From NCBI RefSeq assembly GCF_026745355.1, contig NC_079209.1, forward strand, positions 27,148,941 through 27,212,940: 64,000 nucleotides of DNA, given 5' to 3'. Shown piece by piece: positions 30,459-42,200 of this stretch. The stretch is from Beta vulgaris subsp. vulgaris (Eukaryota; Streptophyta; Magnoliopsida; Caryophyllales; Amaranthaceae). The number at the start of each line of letters is the position of its first letter. Position 1 is the stretch's first letter. The position numbers and the translations under genes were made by a program. Below the pieces are notes generated by a model that was not told the DNA's origin, ran no database searches, and saw nothing but the letters and a program-made list of their open reading frames with translations.

Positions 30459-32579
30459 TTAGATGTTGGATGGGGTCCAGTCTTTTTTGTGGTTAGAAAG
30501 GATATCCGAGATCAAGGAGTGGAGGTTATCTAAGTTCCCGTTGTACGTGAAGCCAAGTTCGGAGGCTATGCTGAGAACACTTGCGGCAGTTAGTTCACCA
30601 GGTTGAGCAAGGAGTAAGAGGTATGGGTCTGGTTGAAGTTTCAGTTTTTTATTTTTCCTTAGAAGCTTTTTTTGTCTTTTTTGCGCATGGGCTTTCTTGA
30701 GGTTGGGAAGAATTGAGTCTTCAAAGCCAGGAGGGAACATAGGGCCAGAGGATAGAGATGATGCTGAGGAGGATTTATTGGATTTTAGAAGTGGGCCGAA
30801 TCTATTAGATGTTTTAATAGGGGATTGACTTGTTGGGTGCGAGATTGATGTGGGGGAAGGAATTTTATTTGGCAGGTGAAAAGTGAGGTGGGTATTGATG
30901 ATTGGGCCTGGCCCAAAGTCTCCGAGATTGCTGGATGTTGTTTGGGATATTTTTGAGGGAGTGCTTTTATTGGGGGAAATGATAGGACCAGGTTCAGTTT
31001 GGCTCTTTTTGGGCGAGAAGCAATCATTAATTAGATTGCATGGGTTTTCATTGGAATTCACCACATGTTTAGGTGCGACTTCAGTTTGTGATTGGTTCAT
31101 AATAGGAGTCTTTTCATTGTCTCCAGTGTTTTTATGGGGCCAAGGGATCATGACATTGGAAAGTGCACCCTTGGTCGTTTCAATGATGGGAGATGAGCCG
31201 CCTTTATTTTGTGTCCCTTCTTCTTCTTCTTGAACTTCCACGTCATCCAAATTTTGTATTTCCACGTCATCTGCACTTTCTGCACCTTTCTCCTTTTCAT
31301 CTTCTTCGTCAGAACTTAGGAAAGGATTTTTCTGACATACTGCATCTTCTTTGACGTAAATTGTTTTGATGTCTTTTGTTATCCATACTTTTGCCATGTT
31401 TCCCTCAAGTTCTAATAGCATGTTGCAATTTATGATGAACAAGCAGTCTGTGATTATTAGGATTTTTGCGCATTCGAATCCAGAGTAGTCAACTGATAAA
31501 ACCCTTCCAAATATGTTTCCAATGTTGTAAAAGTTGTTGTAATTCCATCCGCCCAAGGGGACACCATAGACTTTGATCCAGGTCTCTTTCCACAATGATG
31601 AACAGGACCTCGTAACGTCTCTAAGTTCCATGAACCATGTTTCGAGCCATTTGCTATCTATCATTGCTTTTTTATCTTCAGTTGACTCAAATGTGATCAT
31701 GTGGAGCATACCACCCATGGGATGGATTGATATGCCTAAGACTCCCTCTGCAATAATTTGGTCCAGAATCTGGTTGGATGACATAGAAGAGGAGGCGAAT
31801 CCTATTACGCTTCTTTCAAACTGATTGGCTTTTTCAGATCCTGTTTGACCTTTTAACGCTATGAATTCTTCTCCATCCATTTTATGAGTGAAAATTTCAT
31901 CTCGCACTCTTTCCGTATCTTCACTAAGAATTCTCGCGCTCATCTTTTTCATTAAACATGGTTGAAACATGAAGCAGTCCGGTTTTGGATCTACCTCTTG
32001 AGGGGGAATAGCTTGTAGTTTCGGGTTTTTTGTCGATTGGTTGTTTTCGTTTGGTGGTGTGGAGTTTTGATTGGTTTGGGTTCATGGGTTTTGGTTTTGG
32101 TTGAGTGATACTTCTTTATATGATCTATGGTCTCTCATTTGTGATTTTTGGTGGTTGCAGGGGGTGTGCTTGGCTGGTGCGTGTTGGTTTGGTTGGGGTT
32201 TTAAATTTGGGTGAGGGTATGTTTTGCTAGGTGAAGGATAGTCAAGTTTTGCGGGCATAACTGAGATTCTGTTGTTTCCAATTCTGACTCCATTTTCATG
32301 TTGGATGGCCAGTTGAAGCGATTTTGGATGAGAGAACTGGATGAAGGCATATCTGAGTTTTCTTCTCGGTCTCATTTTTGGGGGGATAAAGATGTTTGAT
32401 ATGGTTCCATATCGGTAAAAGATTCTTTCTAGATCGTTGATTGAAATGTCTATGGGCAAAGAGTCTATGAAGCATGTTCTAGAGGATGAAGTAGGGGGGT
32501 TTATGTGTTTTCGGTTTGTGACTGTAATCCATGGGTTTGTGTTTTGGTGGTGGTTTCTCTCTCTAGGATTCTCTCGCAT
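30459..32579 (-). pseudogene. LINE ORF1 (RRM + DUF4283-type), one stop
   Basis: An RNA-recognition motif near the N-terminus (CFIDSLPIDISINDLERIF, then RKLRYAFIQFSHPKS) is followed by a Pro/Asn-rich linker and a DUF4283-like region (WIKVYGVPLGGWN, GRVLSVD, AKVWITKDIK). The C-terminal half is Ser/Pro-rich then basic (KRQKKLLRKNKKLKL). The frame is continuous from 32579 to 30459 except for one TGA at 32082-32084. ORF1 normally binds element RNA. Confidence 0.85.
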
Positions 32580-33335
32580 CTCTCTAAACTATTAAGTCCA
32601 TCTCTTTCATCCTTGATTGAAGTTTCCTTGAAAAAAATAGTTTGGCGCTGACTGTGGGGATACAACAATCTCAAGCCACAACCAAGAGCGAAAATGACAC
32701 CAATCGGCGAAATGGTAAAGCTCCTCAGTTAATTCCTAGTCCACCTTCTCACAACACCTACTGTCAAGACCTTCCACTCTCAAGAGGATGAGAGCCCATG
32801 CCTTAGTCAGACATGGCCCCAGCCTCAACCAGCGGGACCCCTTATCCACAACCCCCTTTGCTTACTAATCTTCAAAGGATAGTGGACCAGCTGAACCAAA
32901 ACATAAAACGACACAAGGATCATGATGGTCACTTTATAAAATGGGAGACCCTCCAATTTCACTTTCAGTCTCAGGTTGAGGCAAGGGAATGAGCCTCTCG
33001 GATGCAAAGATCTGGACTCATTCAACCCTCAATCTAGGGGAATGAGCATCCGAGAGAGCAAAGACCCCCTCAGTCGGCTAAGAGACTCCCCCTGGGGGTC
33101 GGAACATAGACCCCCTATGAGACTATGGGCCAAAGGATGTCTTTCAGCAAATCGGTCAAAGGTTTGATTATTAAAATTAAATTCTCCAAATTGTAGTGGA
33201 TAGTAATATTTTTTAAGATGAAAACATAGAAAAGGAATGAACAATATTAACACAATAAATAGACCGTCGTTTTTTTCCTCAAACCTATTAGAAGTTAGAA
33301 GAATGTGGTGCAATTTATGAATATTGAACTAAATA

Positions 33336-33587
33336 TTAGGCCCGGACTATGCTCCGGGTAAGAAAAAATTACATTTATTAATATTATATTTTAAAATGAT
33401 AACACTAAATACAACTTGGTCTAGTGGTAAAAAAATTTAGTATATGAACTTGAGGTCACGAGATTAAAACATATACTATGTAATTTCCAATCTTTTTTAT
33501 TGTACATGGATTACATGAACTTAAACTCGCTATGGAAAGCGCTACGTATCACAATTCCTTGTTTAGGAACGCCTTTTAATATATTTA
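33336..33587 (-). mobile_element. Helitron-like unit A
   Basis: On the minus strand a CCCGGAGCATAGTCCGGG hairpin is followed by CCTAA then T, matching the hairpin-CTRR-T 3' terminus of Helitrons. Inside is a tRNA-like A/B-box module (CTTGGTCTAGTGGTAA, GGTCACGAGATT). The other end, CCTTTTAATATATTTA on plus, is shared with units B and C. No Rep/helicase coding, so non-autonomous. Confidence 0.5.
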
Positions 33588-34040
33588 CTAGTTTTTTTTT
33601 GCCCGGACGATGCCTCGGGTCAGTTATGATAAACAAATATGTTATTATTTTTGAATTTCATAATTTATTTTTTGCTACTCTTCGTATTTTTTGTCCATTA
33701 AGAAATTGAAAAATTCACGTCATGACGTGATAAGTAAAAGAATATTGAAAGTTTTGAGTTTGAAAATAATACCTTAAAAAAATGTGATATCAATATTCTC
33801 TTGTAAGTTACGTAATAAGAGTGTTAGATATCTATATAATTGTTTAAGCCTTTTTAGTTAATTATAATTATTACAAGACATCATCATATTTATTTGAAAC
33901 ATTAGAAATAAAGTCATAGTGTATTGATGGTTAAATTTTTACTTTTCATTTCAATTCAATACCTTACATTTTACATTTTCCTTTTAAGTGAGAAATGAGA
34001 GTGGAAAAGCTTTTTTTTCACAAGTCTTTTAATATATTTA
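33588..34040 (-). mobile_element. Helitron-like unit B
   Basis: Minus-strand 3' end is a hairpin (33601-33620, CCCGAGGCATCGTCCGGG), then an A-run, then CTAG followed by T, as in Helitrons. The 5' side carries the family word CTTTTAATATATTTA and is interrupted there by the Tourist-like MITE starting at 34041. It shares several blocks with the split unit at 6630-8410. Confidence 0.5.
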
Positions 34041-34337
34041 GGCCTTGTTTGGTTGTATATAGGAAGTCATACTTCCTAGGAAGTTGTTTTTCCCATATAT
34101 TTGAAATTCCTAGGAAGTGTAAAATTGTGTTTGGTTGATAATGGAAAGTTGAACTTCCTATGGGAAGTTCTACTTACCTAGGGGGGCCTAGGTAAGTAAC
34201 TTCCTCCATTTTAGAGGAAGTAGAACTTCCTAGAAAGTGCAAATTCCCATGATTTTGTCAACCAAACAACTTCATATACTTTTACTTCCTAAGAATTTGC
34301 ACTTTCCATAATTTATTTTGTCAACCAAACAAGACCC
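34041..34337. mobile_element. Tourist-like MITE (PIF/Harbinger type)
   Basis: Inverted ends GGCCTTGTTTGGTTG and CAACCAAACAAGACCC with a TTA duplication on each side (34038-34040 and 34338-34340). The interior is built of inverted AACTTCCTAGGAAGT-like words that fold on themselves. Length 297 bp. Confidence 0.8.
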
Positions 34338-35004
34338 TTATATAAATATTATTAATATGTATAAAAATGATAACCAAAATCTGAAATCAAATCTTGTCCA
34401 CGTATATTGAGTGGCCAAAAAATTAACTAGAGGTAGACGAAACCTTTAGCAATTGACGGTGAGAATTCACTAGTCATTACCGTTTGTATGTCGGTTTGTT
34501 TGTTATTTACCTTTTTCTGGGAGGGGAATGTTCACTAAGATGAGGACTAAACTGGTGAGGCCCAGAATTTTGGCTGCTATGCCCTTCTTGCCCACATTAT
34601 TTATCTTAGTCGGTTAGTGTTTACAAGTACCAATGTGTGTTTAAGAGTAGATTCAACGTCAAGATCACGATTTGTAGTATATAGAGTCTGGACACATGTC
34701 AATGATAATTGAAAATTTCCTTTTTAAAGATTGTTTCGTTGACATAATAACTCATAGGAAGAAGATTATTAAACATAGTCACAAAATTACATAGAATCAT
34801 TCAATTCATGGCTCGAACGTTCAGGTCAGACGTTTAAGTCATGGGTCGAACGTCCTGGCCAAACTCCTAATTTTTTTTCGAAATATAGGTGGTTGACGAG
34901 GTGGCGGTGGGCTGGTTGTGGCAGGAGGTGGTGGTTTGGGAAAAGAAAGAAAAAAGGAAGGGGTTGGAAATGTTTGGTGGAATTGGAACGATTTTAAGTA
35001 ATTT

Positions 35005-35240
35005 TGGGGCCATGTTTAGTAGTTCAGAATAGGAAGTAGAATTTTTTAGAAATTGTATTAAGATAAGATAAAGTTGTTTGCTTGATAAAAATGTAGGAGT
35101 TCTACTTCCTACTAAATGGAGGAAGTCACTTACCCCCTTAGCTAACTAGAACTTTTCATGATAAACTAAATAACTTTGACCACCTCCTAGGAAATGAAAC
35201 TTCAAGGAAAATATTAACTCTTACATGCAACCAAACAAGC
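35005..35240. mobile_element. Degenerate relative of the Tourist-like MITE
   Basis: Shares GGAAGTAGAA, GTTCTACTTCCTA and GGAGGAAGTCACTTACC words and the end ATGCAACCAAACAAGC with the element at 34041, in the same order. Ends are eroded and no TSD is visible. Confidence 0.5.
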
Positions 35241-35689
35241 TTTTAATAGATGCATTAAATTAACCGAGTATACTTCTCAATGTACAACTTTGACCATTAA
35301 TATGTTTGATTAGATATCCGTAAAAATTGTAAAAGAAATCGTTTAAAAAATATAGATTGGCAATAAATCGATAACAACAAAAATAATGATGTATTTGTAC
35401 ATATTAGTAATTAAAGATGGCCAAAATTACTATGTTAATAATGTAAAAATTCAATATGATGCATCTAGTAAGAAATCAAAAATCTTTATAAGATCGCCTA
35501 AAAGAGGTCATTTTAAAATTAAAGGAGTCACTTTTAGCCTTAGGAGGAAGGAGTCATTCCTAGAGGTAAAAGGGTCATTTAGAGTAAAAAAGAGAGGAAT
35601 TTTGGTGAAAATTACTATTGATATTAAAGATTGTGGTCTATGTTGGGTTGTGTAGACCACATCTGCCGAGTCCAAATCATTAATGTAGT

Positions 35690-36200
35690 CCACCTGATGA
35701 TTTGGTGAAAATTAACACAGATGCAACATTGAATGAGGAAGGGTGGGTCGGTTTGAGTGCAGTGGCGAGGGACAAGGAAGGTAAGGTGCTTTTTTTGGTT
35801 GCTCGACGCATTAGAGCTTGGTGGCCACCTGATGTAGCAGAGGCAAAAGTTATCCATATGGTTGTGTGCTGGGCCAAAAAGAAAGGTTTGTCGAAGATCA
35901 TCATTGAATCTGATTCTTAAGTCATTATCTCTTGCGTCTCCAAACGACTATCTACTATTCGGATTTGGATGTTTTCATTGGGGACATTATTTTCTCTGTT
36001 TTGATTTCCTTTTTGTTAATTTTTCTCATGTTAAAAGAGGTAGTAATTATGTTGCCCACCATCTTGCTAGAGTAGTGTCTTTTGGTTATGAGCAATACTA
36101 GGTAAATCATTGTCCTAGTGTTGTATCTCCTTATGTGCTTATGGACACGTTGTCCCTAAATTAATACACTACCTCTTTTCCCTAAAAAAAAGTAAAAAAA
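35690..36200 (+). pseudogene. 3' fragment of a LINE (RNase H domain)
   Basis: Two plus-strand frames form a plant-LINE RNase H domain: KINTDATLNEEGWVGLSAVA, DVAEAKVIHMVV and KIIIESDS (35702-35920), then after a frameshift FSHVKRGSNYVAHHLARV (to 36101). An A-rich tail at about 36185-36202 ends it. This is a typical 5'-truncated LINE copy, unrelated in strand to the full LINE at 26157. Confidence 0.75.
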
Positions 36201-36323
36201 TCAATTTTTAACCATGAGTCACATTTAAGCTTAATAGGTTCTATTTAAAAAAAAAGTTACCGCCATTTTAAATTTTGAGATTTTGTACTGGCTGTGACTA
36301 TAAAATCACGTTTCATTTTCTTT

Positions 36324-37647
36324 CACTAGGGGAAAAAAAAGGAAGGGCTGCGACTTTTATCGCTTTTGTACAAAAGCGCAGCCCTACATAACAGAAGGGT
36401 TGCGCTTTTAGAAAAAAGTGCAGCCCTTCAGAGTGAAGGGTTGCGCTTGTAGAAAAAGCGCAGCCCTTCTTACTTCAGAAGGGCTGCGCTTTTTCTACAA
36501 GCGCAACCCTACTATGTGAAGGGCTGCGCTTTTATAAAAAGCGCAGCCCTTCTGACTAAGTAGGGTTGCGCTTTTGAAGAAAAGCGCAGCCCTTCTTAAA
36601 AGAATTTGAAATAAAAAAATCGCGGGCTTTGAAATATTGAGTGGTCTTCAGATATATTATCCCTCCTTCTCTCTCCTCTCTCACGTCCCTCATCCATTTT
36701 CCTCCTTCTCTCTCCTCTCTCACGACCCTCCTCCCTTTCCTCATTCTCTCTTCTCTCTCAAAAACTCCCAGAAAATGCGACAAACGCGACAAAAAGCCTG
36801 AAATGATTTGCACGAATCATGCCGACGTAGTCCGATTGCCTATTGTGATACTTTCGGAAGCGGAACGGCCCAACGAGTCAAACTCACCTCTAAGCTGTGA
36901 TGTTTAGGTTTTTTAAGCCATCCGAGTTCGTTTAAGCCTCCAAATAGCCATTTTAAGTTTTTCCGAATTTTTTTTTCCTTAATTATGTATTAGGGTTTTG
37001 TTTTATGTATTTAAACATTATTAGATTAATGTTTGGAGGTAGTTCTTGTATTTTCAGATCTATAGGTCTTGTATACTTCTCTTTGTTTTGATTAATGTTC
37101 TTGTATATTTCTCTTTGTTTTGATTTAATGTTCTTGTATACTTCTCTTTGTTTTGATTAATGTTCTTGTATTTTCATATTCGTTTTGATTAATTTGTATT
37201 TTCATATCTATAACTTCTGTATATTAGTTTTTGTTCCTTTTTTTCATTTTCGTTTCGTTCTTTTTTTTTTTTTTTTTTTTTTGGGTTTATTTTTGTTTCA
37301 TTTCTCTTCTCTTCTGTATAATTTCAGAAAATGTGAGATTATGAGTAAAAAATGTCAAAAAAAAATTTTTTTTATTTTTTTTTTGGTAGGAAGGGCTGCG
37401 CGTTTTAGGTAAAAGCGCAACCCTTCTAGCCATGAAGGGCTGCACTTTTACCTAAAAAGCGCAGCCCTTCTAGCTATGAAGGGCTGCGCTTTTACCTAAA
37501 AAGCGCAGCCCTTCACAGTGAAGGGCTGCGCTTTTATAGCGCAACCCTACTAAAAATGTGAAGGGCTGCTATTGAAAGGGCTGCTGTCAAAAAGCGCAGC
37601 CCTACAGGCCTTTTTCAGCGCAACCCTTCTTCATTTTTCCACTAGTG
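36324..37647. mobile_element. Non-autonomous CACTA element, copy 1
   Basis: Ends CACTAGGGGAAAAA and TTTTTCCACTAGTG, with a 3-bp TSD TTT (36321-36323, 37648-37650). Subterminal regions at both ends carry about a dozen copies each of AAGGGCTGCGCTTTT in alternating orientation, giving strong hairpins. The middle has a CT-rich leader-like segment, a block shared with copy 2 that includes TAAGCCATCCGAGTTCG, and a minisatellite (about 37080-37190). No transposase coding, so mobilised in trans if at all. It sits about 1.6 kb downstream of PHF1. Confidence 0.9.
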
Positions 37648-38157
37648 TTTTAAGTAATACTAAAGCAGGGTACCCTACAAATGCTCTCTAAAAATTAATA
37701 AATTAAAAGAATGACATTTTATCCAAATAATTGATATGAATATTCCAGACTCTTGTATATCTTCTTAAAAATAATCTCGTATAATTTATACTTATGAATA
37801 ATCACTTCTATTTTTAGCATGATCACATAATTATTATATTAGTTTTCTTGTACTTTTATTCATGTTTTATCAATAAAAAATACCCAACTTTTTTTTTAAA
37901 TAAAAAGATATCCGTCATATTTACTTTTCAATAATACAACATTTGATAGCTACACTACAATTTATCACTTTAAAATATGTTCCCTAACAAGTGTTCTGAT
38001 GGTGTATAATTCAACTATTATCATATTACTATTATCAAATACTTTTTTCCTCAAAATGTAATCCTTTTAAAATTTGGTCTCGTAAGAAAAAAAATTATAA
38101 TTTTACCAAAATGGATTAGATATTAGCTAAAAAAGAATATTATAAAGTTTTCTCATA

Positions 38158-38760
38158 CTTCCTCCGTTCTGTTTTAAATGAAACATTTGTTTTTTCACGC
38201 AACCCAACACGCTTATTTAATCATTAACTATTTGGGCCCGGGTGTTGCTCCGGGTTGGTACTGTTTTCCGAACTTGATATTTATTTTTTTTCATTTCCAT
38301 TAAAAATATATTTAAAAAAAACTCAACATTTGAAAGGTACAAATATAATAATATGGACACTTTAAGCATGATTAAAAGTTGGTTGAAATGGTAATTGTGT
38401 CATGTATAATAGCAAGAGGTCACGAGTTCAAATCTTGTTGCAAGCTAATTTTACTTTTGTTAATTGACATGAATTATGTACAGATTGGACAATTCTAATG
38501 GAGAAACAGAGGTGCCACGTGGCATGTATACATTATCACGCAAGCCTTTTAATATTTTTTTTGTATAGATAGATATCTTTAATTGTGCACACGTAAAAAG
38601 ATATAAAAAATTATAATTTGATAATATGCATCAAGACGAATCTAGCAAGATCCACTTGAATATGTTTTTTCTTTATATAATGTCGATATATTGAAGTCAA
38701 AATTGATCAATAAATAATGTCATTACACCCAATATTTTATTTAAAACAGAACGAATGAAG
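38158..38760. mobile_element. Stowaway-type MITE interrupted by Helitron-like unit
   Basis: Ends CTTCCTCCGTTCTGTTTTAA and its complement ATTTAAAACAGAACGAATGA, with TA duplications at 38156-38157 and 38761-38762. Without the insert (38231-38570) the MITE is about 260 bp, the usual Stowaway size and close to the 255-bp relative at 25160. Confidence 0.8.
38231..38570 (-). mobile_element. Helitron-like unit C, nested in a MITE
   Basis: The minus strand starts TCTATAC after an A (38571), as Helitron 5' ends do, and near its 3' end has the hairpin CCCGGAGCAACACCCGGG (38237-38254). The CTRR terminus after the hairpin is mutated. Inside are a tRNA-like module (GGTTGAAATGGTAATTG, GGTCACGAGTTCAAATC) and a G-box palindrome TGCCACGTGGCA at 38514-38525. 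Confidence 0.5.
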
Positions 38761-39211
38761 TATAAAGAATATTCACATAAACTAGATTAAATTTGCTTTA
38801 ATAAAACATAGTCTTAATAAATCGGATAAATATAGGCACACGCGAGAGCGTATAAGACTAAGACGACGCATCATACATAATACCATTTCTTTTGAAATAG
38901 CTTATCAGTCACAAAATGTCTCAGCTCTTATTCCCAACTAAGAAACAAATTTGCACCAAAAGATACTAACTCAGAATCAATACATTGTATGTAGTCCACG
39001 GAAAAAAAAAAGGACGTTAAACACTTAAAAACAATGAAATAGAAATAAAAATATACACCGCTAAAATCAGATATCAACTTTGCTATCTTGCCTCAATCAG
39101 TCAACTGCAGAGTAAGGAGAGCAGTGTAAAGTGTAACCTCATCAATAAAACTGCAGAAGTTGGTTCAACCTGGTTATGACTGTAAGGTCTATGCAACTCA
39201 AAATCAAGTAA

Positions 39212-42200
39212 TTACAGATCCAACGGGCCAAATGGATCCTCAGATTGTGGATCTCCTATAAGCGTATCGAATTTTGGTCTAGAGTGCTGAGTTGTGCCAG
39301 GCACCTGCCAAAATGAATCAGAATACACATAGAATATATAGAAGGCTACTGCAGAAGCCAAAAGCAAAATCAGCAGCAGTGTATAGATCTGCCAATCTGC
39401 AAAAACAAAACACATGATTGTAAGTAGTTACACTCCTCAAACATAAAAAGAAGGTTGTAATGCATTCAAGATAGAAATTAGAACCTTTCCAATCTGCAGG
39501 AACAGTTAGCTTAGTCACCTTAGTTCCCCATTCTTCAGTAGTTGTAAGTACAACCCTGTCAATATAAATGTCAGAAACACATTTCAACTCACATCCCAAA
39601 TGCAAGGCAGCTCATAGGCCGTAACATTATTCTTCTGCTAGTAAAAGAAGGGATTCTAAAAAAGGTCTTTTTAAGCAAGAATTTTGAGGCATGTTTTCAC
39701 ACTATAGATAAGAACAAGAAATTCAAAGAAGCGCACAGCAGTAGCAACTGTTGCACCAAAATTAGGAGAAGATTTGAAGCCATAAACTGACAATTATTTC
39801 AAAAATGCCCAGCTTTTTGTCATGCTAAGGAACTTCAGTTCCCAGGCTATTGCGGGGAGGTTGTTGCCAGCTGCTGGGAAAAATCTCACCATACAACTTT
39901 CCAGAATCCTTCAATCATCATTAACGGGTAACAGAGCAGGTTTGCGAGTATAACAAAAAGGGAGGGCATTTTAGAAAAGAGTATTATAGATCAAAAGCAT
40001 CCAGACGAAGATGTAAACAACGAAAGAATATGAAGAGAAAGGAATAAAAGGGAATGTGATGGATTCATTTTCGTTTAATTCAATTGGGAGAAAGGATGGG
40101 AAGGAGATGGAAGAAGCAAATTTCTTTTCCCTTTCAGTAAACACTAAGCAATTTCCTTCTCCCTTTCAGTAAGCATCCTTCTCTCCCTTTCCTTTTACCA
40201 TTGCTAGCCAAAACACCATAAATCAATGCTTATTCCTCAGAAGATTCTGATTAGGTTAGTTTGAAAGATCAAAGTGACATTTTATAGCTTCACCATAGTC
40301 TCTTGTTCCCATCACTGTCACCATCTCATAAGCCGATGAAGACAGCGATTTGCCACATAATATGTCCCCAATATATACTCTAGATAAAACCTTTCTATTT
40401 GGTGCCTAGATCATGAAATCCCAATTTTCATCAGGATTCTGCAATGTAGTGCAGTGTTATTAAGATGAAGAACTAGATAGAAAGAAGGCAACTAAATCAT
40501 AAACTGCAAAACAGCTTATTGTAATTTATCATACTACCAACAACTACTTAAGCAGAGTCATAATTGTTGAAAAGTTACCTTTCACTAGGACAAAACTCTA
40601 GTACTCCTCCGATAGATGTACCCGGATGCAGCCTTTTACTCCAGTGACTGATCCTCATGTTATTCACATCAACTACACAGAAATCGCCATCTTTGCTTCC
40701 CCTGAAAAAAGAAGAAAAAGTAGTGTTTGAAGAATAATTATATTTTTCACCCCCTAATTTGTATGTTGACAAATCAGTATCATATGGTACTGCAATGGTA
40801 AGAACAACAATTCACTAAAAGAATTAGCTAAAGACTAACAAGTACTAGTGGCTGTTAAATTAATTGTTGGGACTTAAAGCATTATATGAAAGTACAGAAA
40901 CCACACCTACAAGTATGGAAGAAACTACAAACGGTTTAAAGTTCTTACTGCGCAAGATATTTCCCATCTGGGCTGGTGGACATTACTGAAGCAGGCTTTC
41001 CAAGCAGTACCTTGTATCCAATCCTTTTCCAAGTACTCATGTCCCAAACAGCAGTAATTGGTTTAAGCTTTGCTGTATTTAGATAAACATTATTTCAAAA
41101 TTGTAGCTCCCACTAGTTTGAGGAACTGTTTCTTAAAGGGGGAAAAAAACTCAACATCACGTAGCAACTTATTTACCTCTTTGAACAGTGCAAAACACAA
41201 AAGGTTTAGTTCCATCCTTCGAGAAACAGCATAATTCAATTTTTTCATTCTGCACAAGACTCAAGGATTAGAATTCAGCACAGTTACTACAGAAAAGCGT
41301 GAAGACTAAACAAGAAATCTTTACCGCACTGCGTTTCAAGGTTGCCACAGGAACTCCTTCATTAACATTCCAAACTCTTGCTGAACCATCAGTAGAAGTT
41401 GAGACTAAGAACTCAGAGTCTAGGCTGAAGGATTACGGCACAATGTTAAACAGATCGTTCCAGGTTTTAAATGTATAATGTTCAATACAGCCACAATAGA
41501 TTTTAAATGAACCAAGTTCAGTAAATCAGCTTCAGAGGGGCTACAATCATAAATCCATACTCGATTTAATGCATAATACATGATGAATAACACCTCATAG
41601 AAATGGAAGATTCATCTTTCACAATCTGGATACTCATCAAATTAAACCAACTTCCCGAAAACGATTTCCAAACAGAATCAAGTGCATATGCATATACAAA
41701 GTTGAAATGGAAAATTTCACTGTGTGTTTTAAGACTCAAGCAATAACATTAATAGCCTGATATGGAACAAGTGTAATGTCTTCTCAGTTAAGGGGGACGA
41801 CTGAGAAAATAGATGACAACTGACAAGATGTCTAAGTACAACATAGTTAGGAGTTAGGACCTTTACCAACATTGATTAAGAGTATGATCCCCCGGGCTCA
41901 TATCCATGCACATAAAGCTAGTCGGTTTCTTGTGAAAGAAAGTCTTAGTCTCGTAGAACCGTATTGACATAATAAAAAGATTTGATGCACCCAAGTGATC
42001 CTGAATTCAAGGTTACAGCTAACATCATAGATATCCATATACTTCCTCCGCTCCAAAATTATTGCACCACTTGCCTTTTTGAGTAGTTCTTTAATTAATG
42101 CAACACTTCTATAAATGGAAAAAAAGATATACCCACAAATGGGACGCTCACACAGTCACACTAAACAACTTTTCTCTCTTCTTATTTTAACATAAATATT

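Larger units (their letters stand above)
26157..32598 (-). mobile_element. Near full-length L1-type LINE (6.4 kb)
   Basis: Minus-strand non-LTR retrotransposon with a target-site duplication CATCTCTTTCATCC at 26143-26156 and 32599-32612, and a 3' poly(A) seen as a T-run at 26157-26168. Order: ORF1 (RRM plus DUF4283-type region), ORF2 endonuclease, reverse transcriptase, zinc-binding zf-RVT region and RNase H. ORF1 has one in-frame stop. ORF2 has two in-frame stops and two frameshifts. The low number of defects suggests moderate age. Confidence 0.93.
25777..33175 (+). mobile_element. LTR-retrotransposon remnant split by a LINE
   Basis: The left part (about 25777-26156) looks like an LTR with a promoter (TATAAATA at 25911-25918). 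After the LINE, the right part (32599-33175) continues into TTTGGCGCTGACTGTGGGGA, close to the TGGCGCCG-type primer-binding sites of gypsy elements, and then a leader with ATGACACCAATCGG (32694) starting a badly broken gag-like frame. There is no pol and no second LTR in view. Lineage unknown; the left boundary is a guess. Confidence 0.5.

Noticed and set aside
35386..35655. 89-codon plus-strand frame upstream of the LINE fragment
   Set aside because: Low-complexity Lys-rich sequence with no recognised domain.
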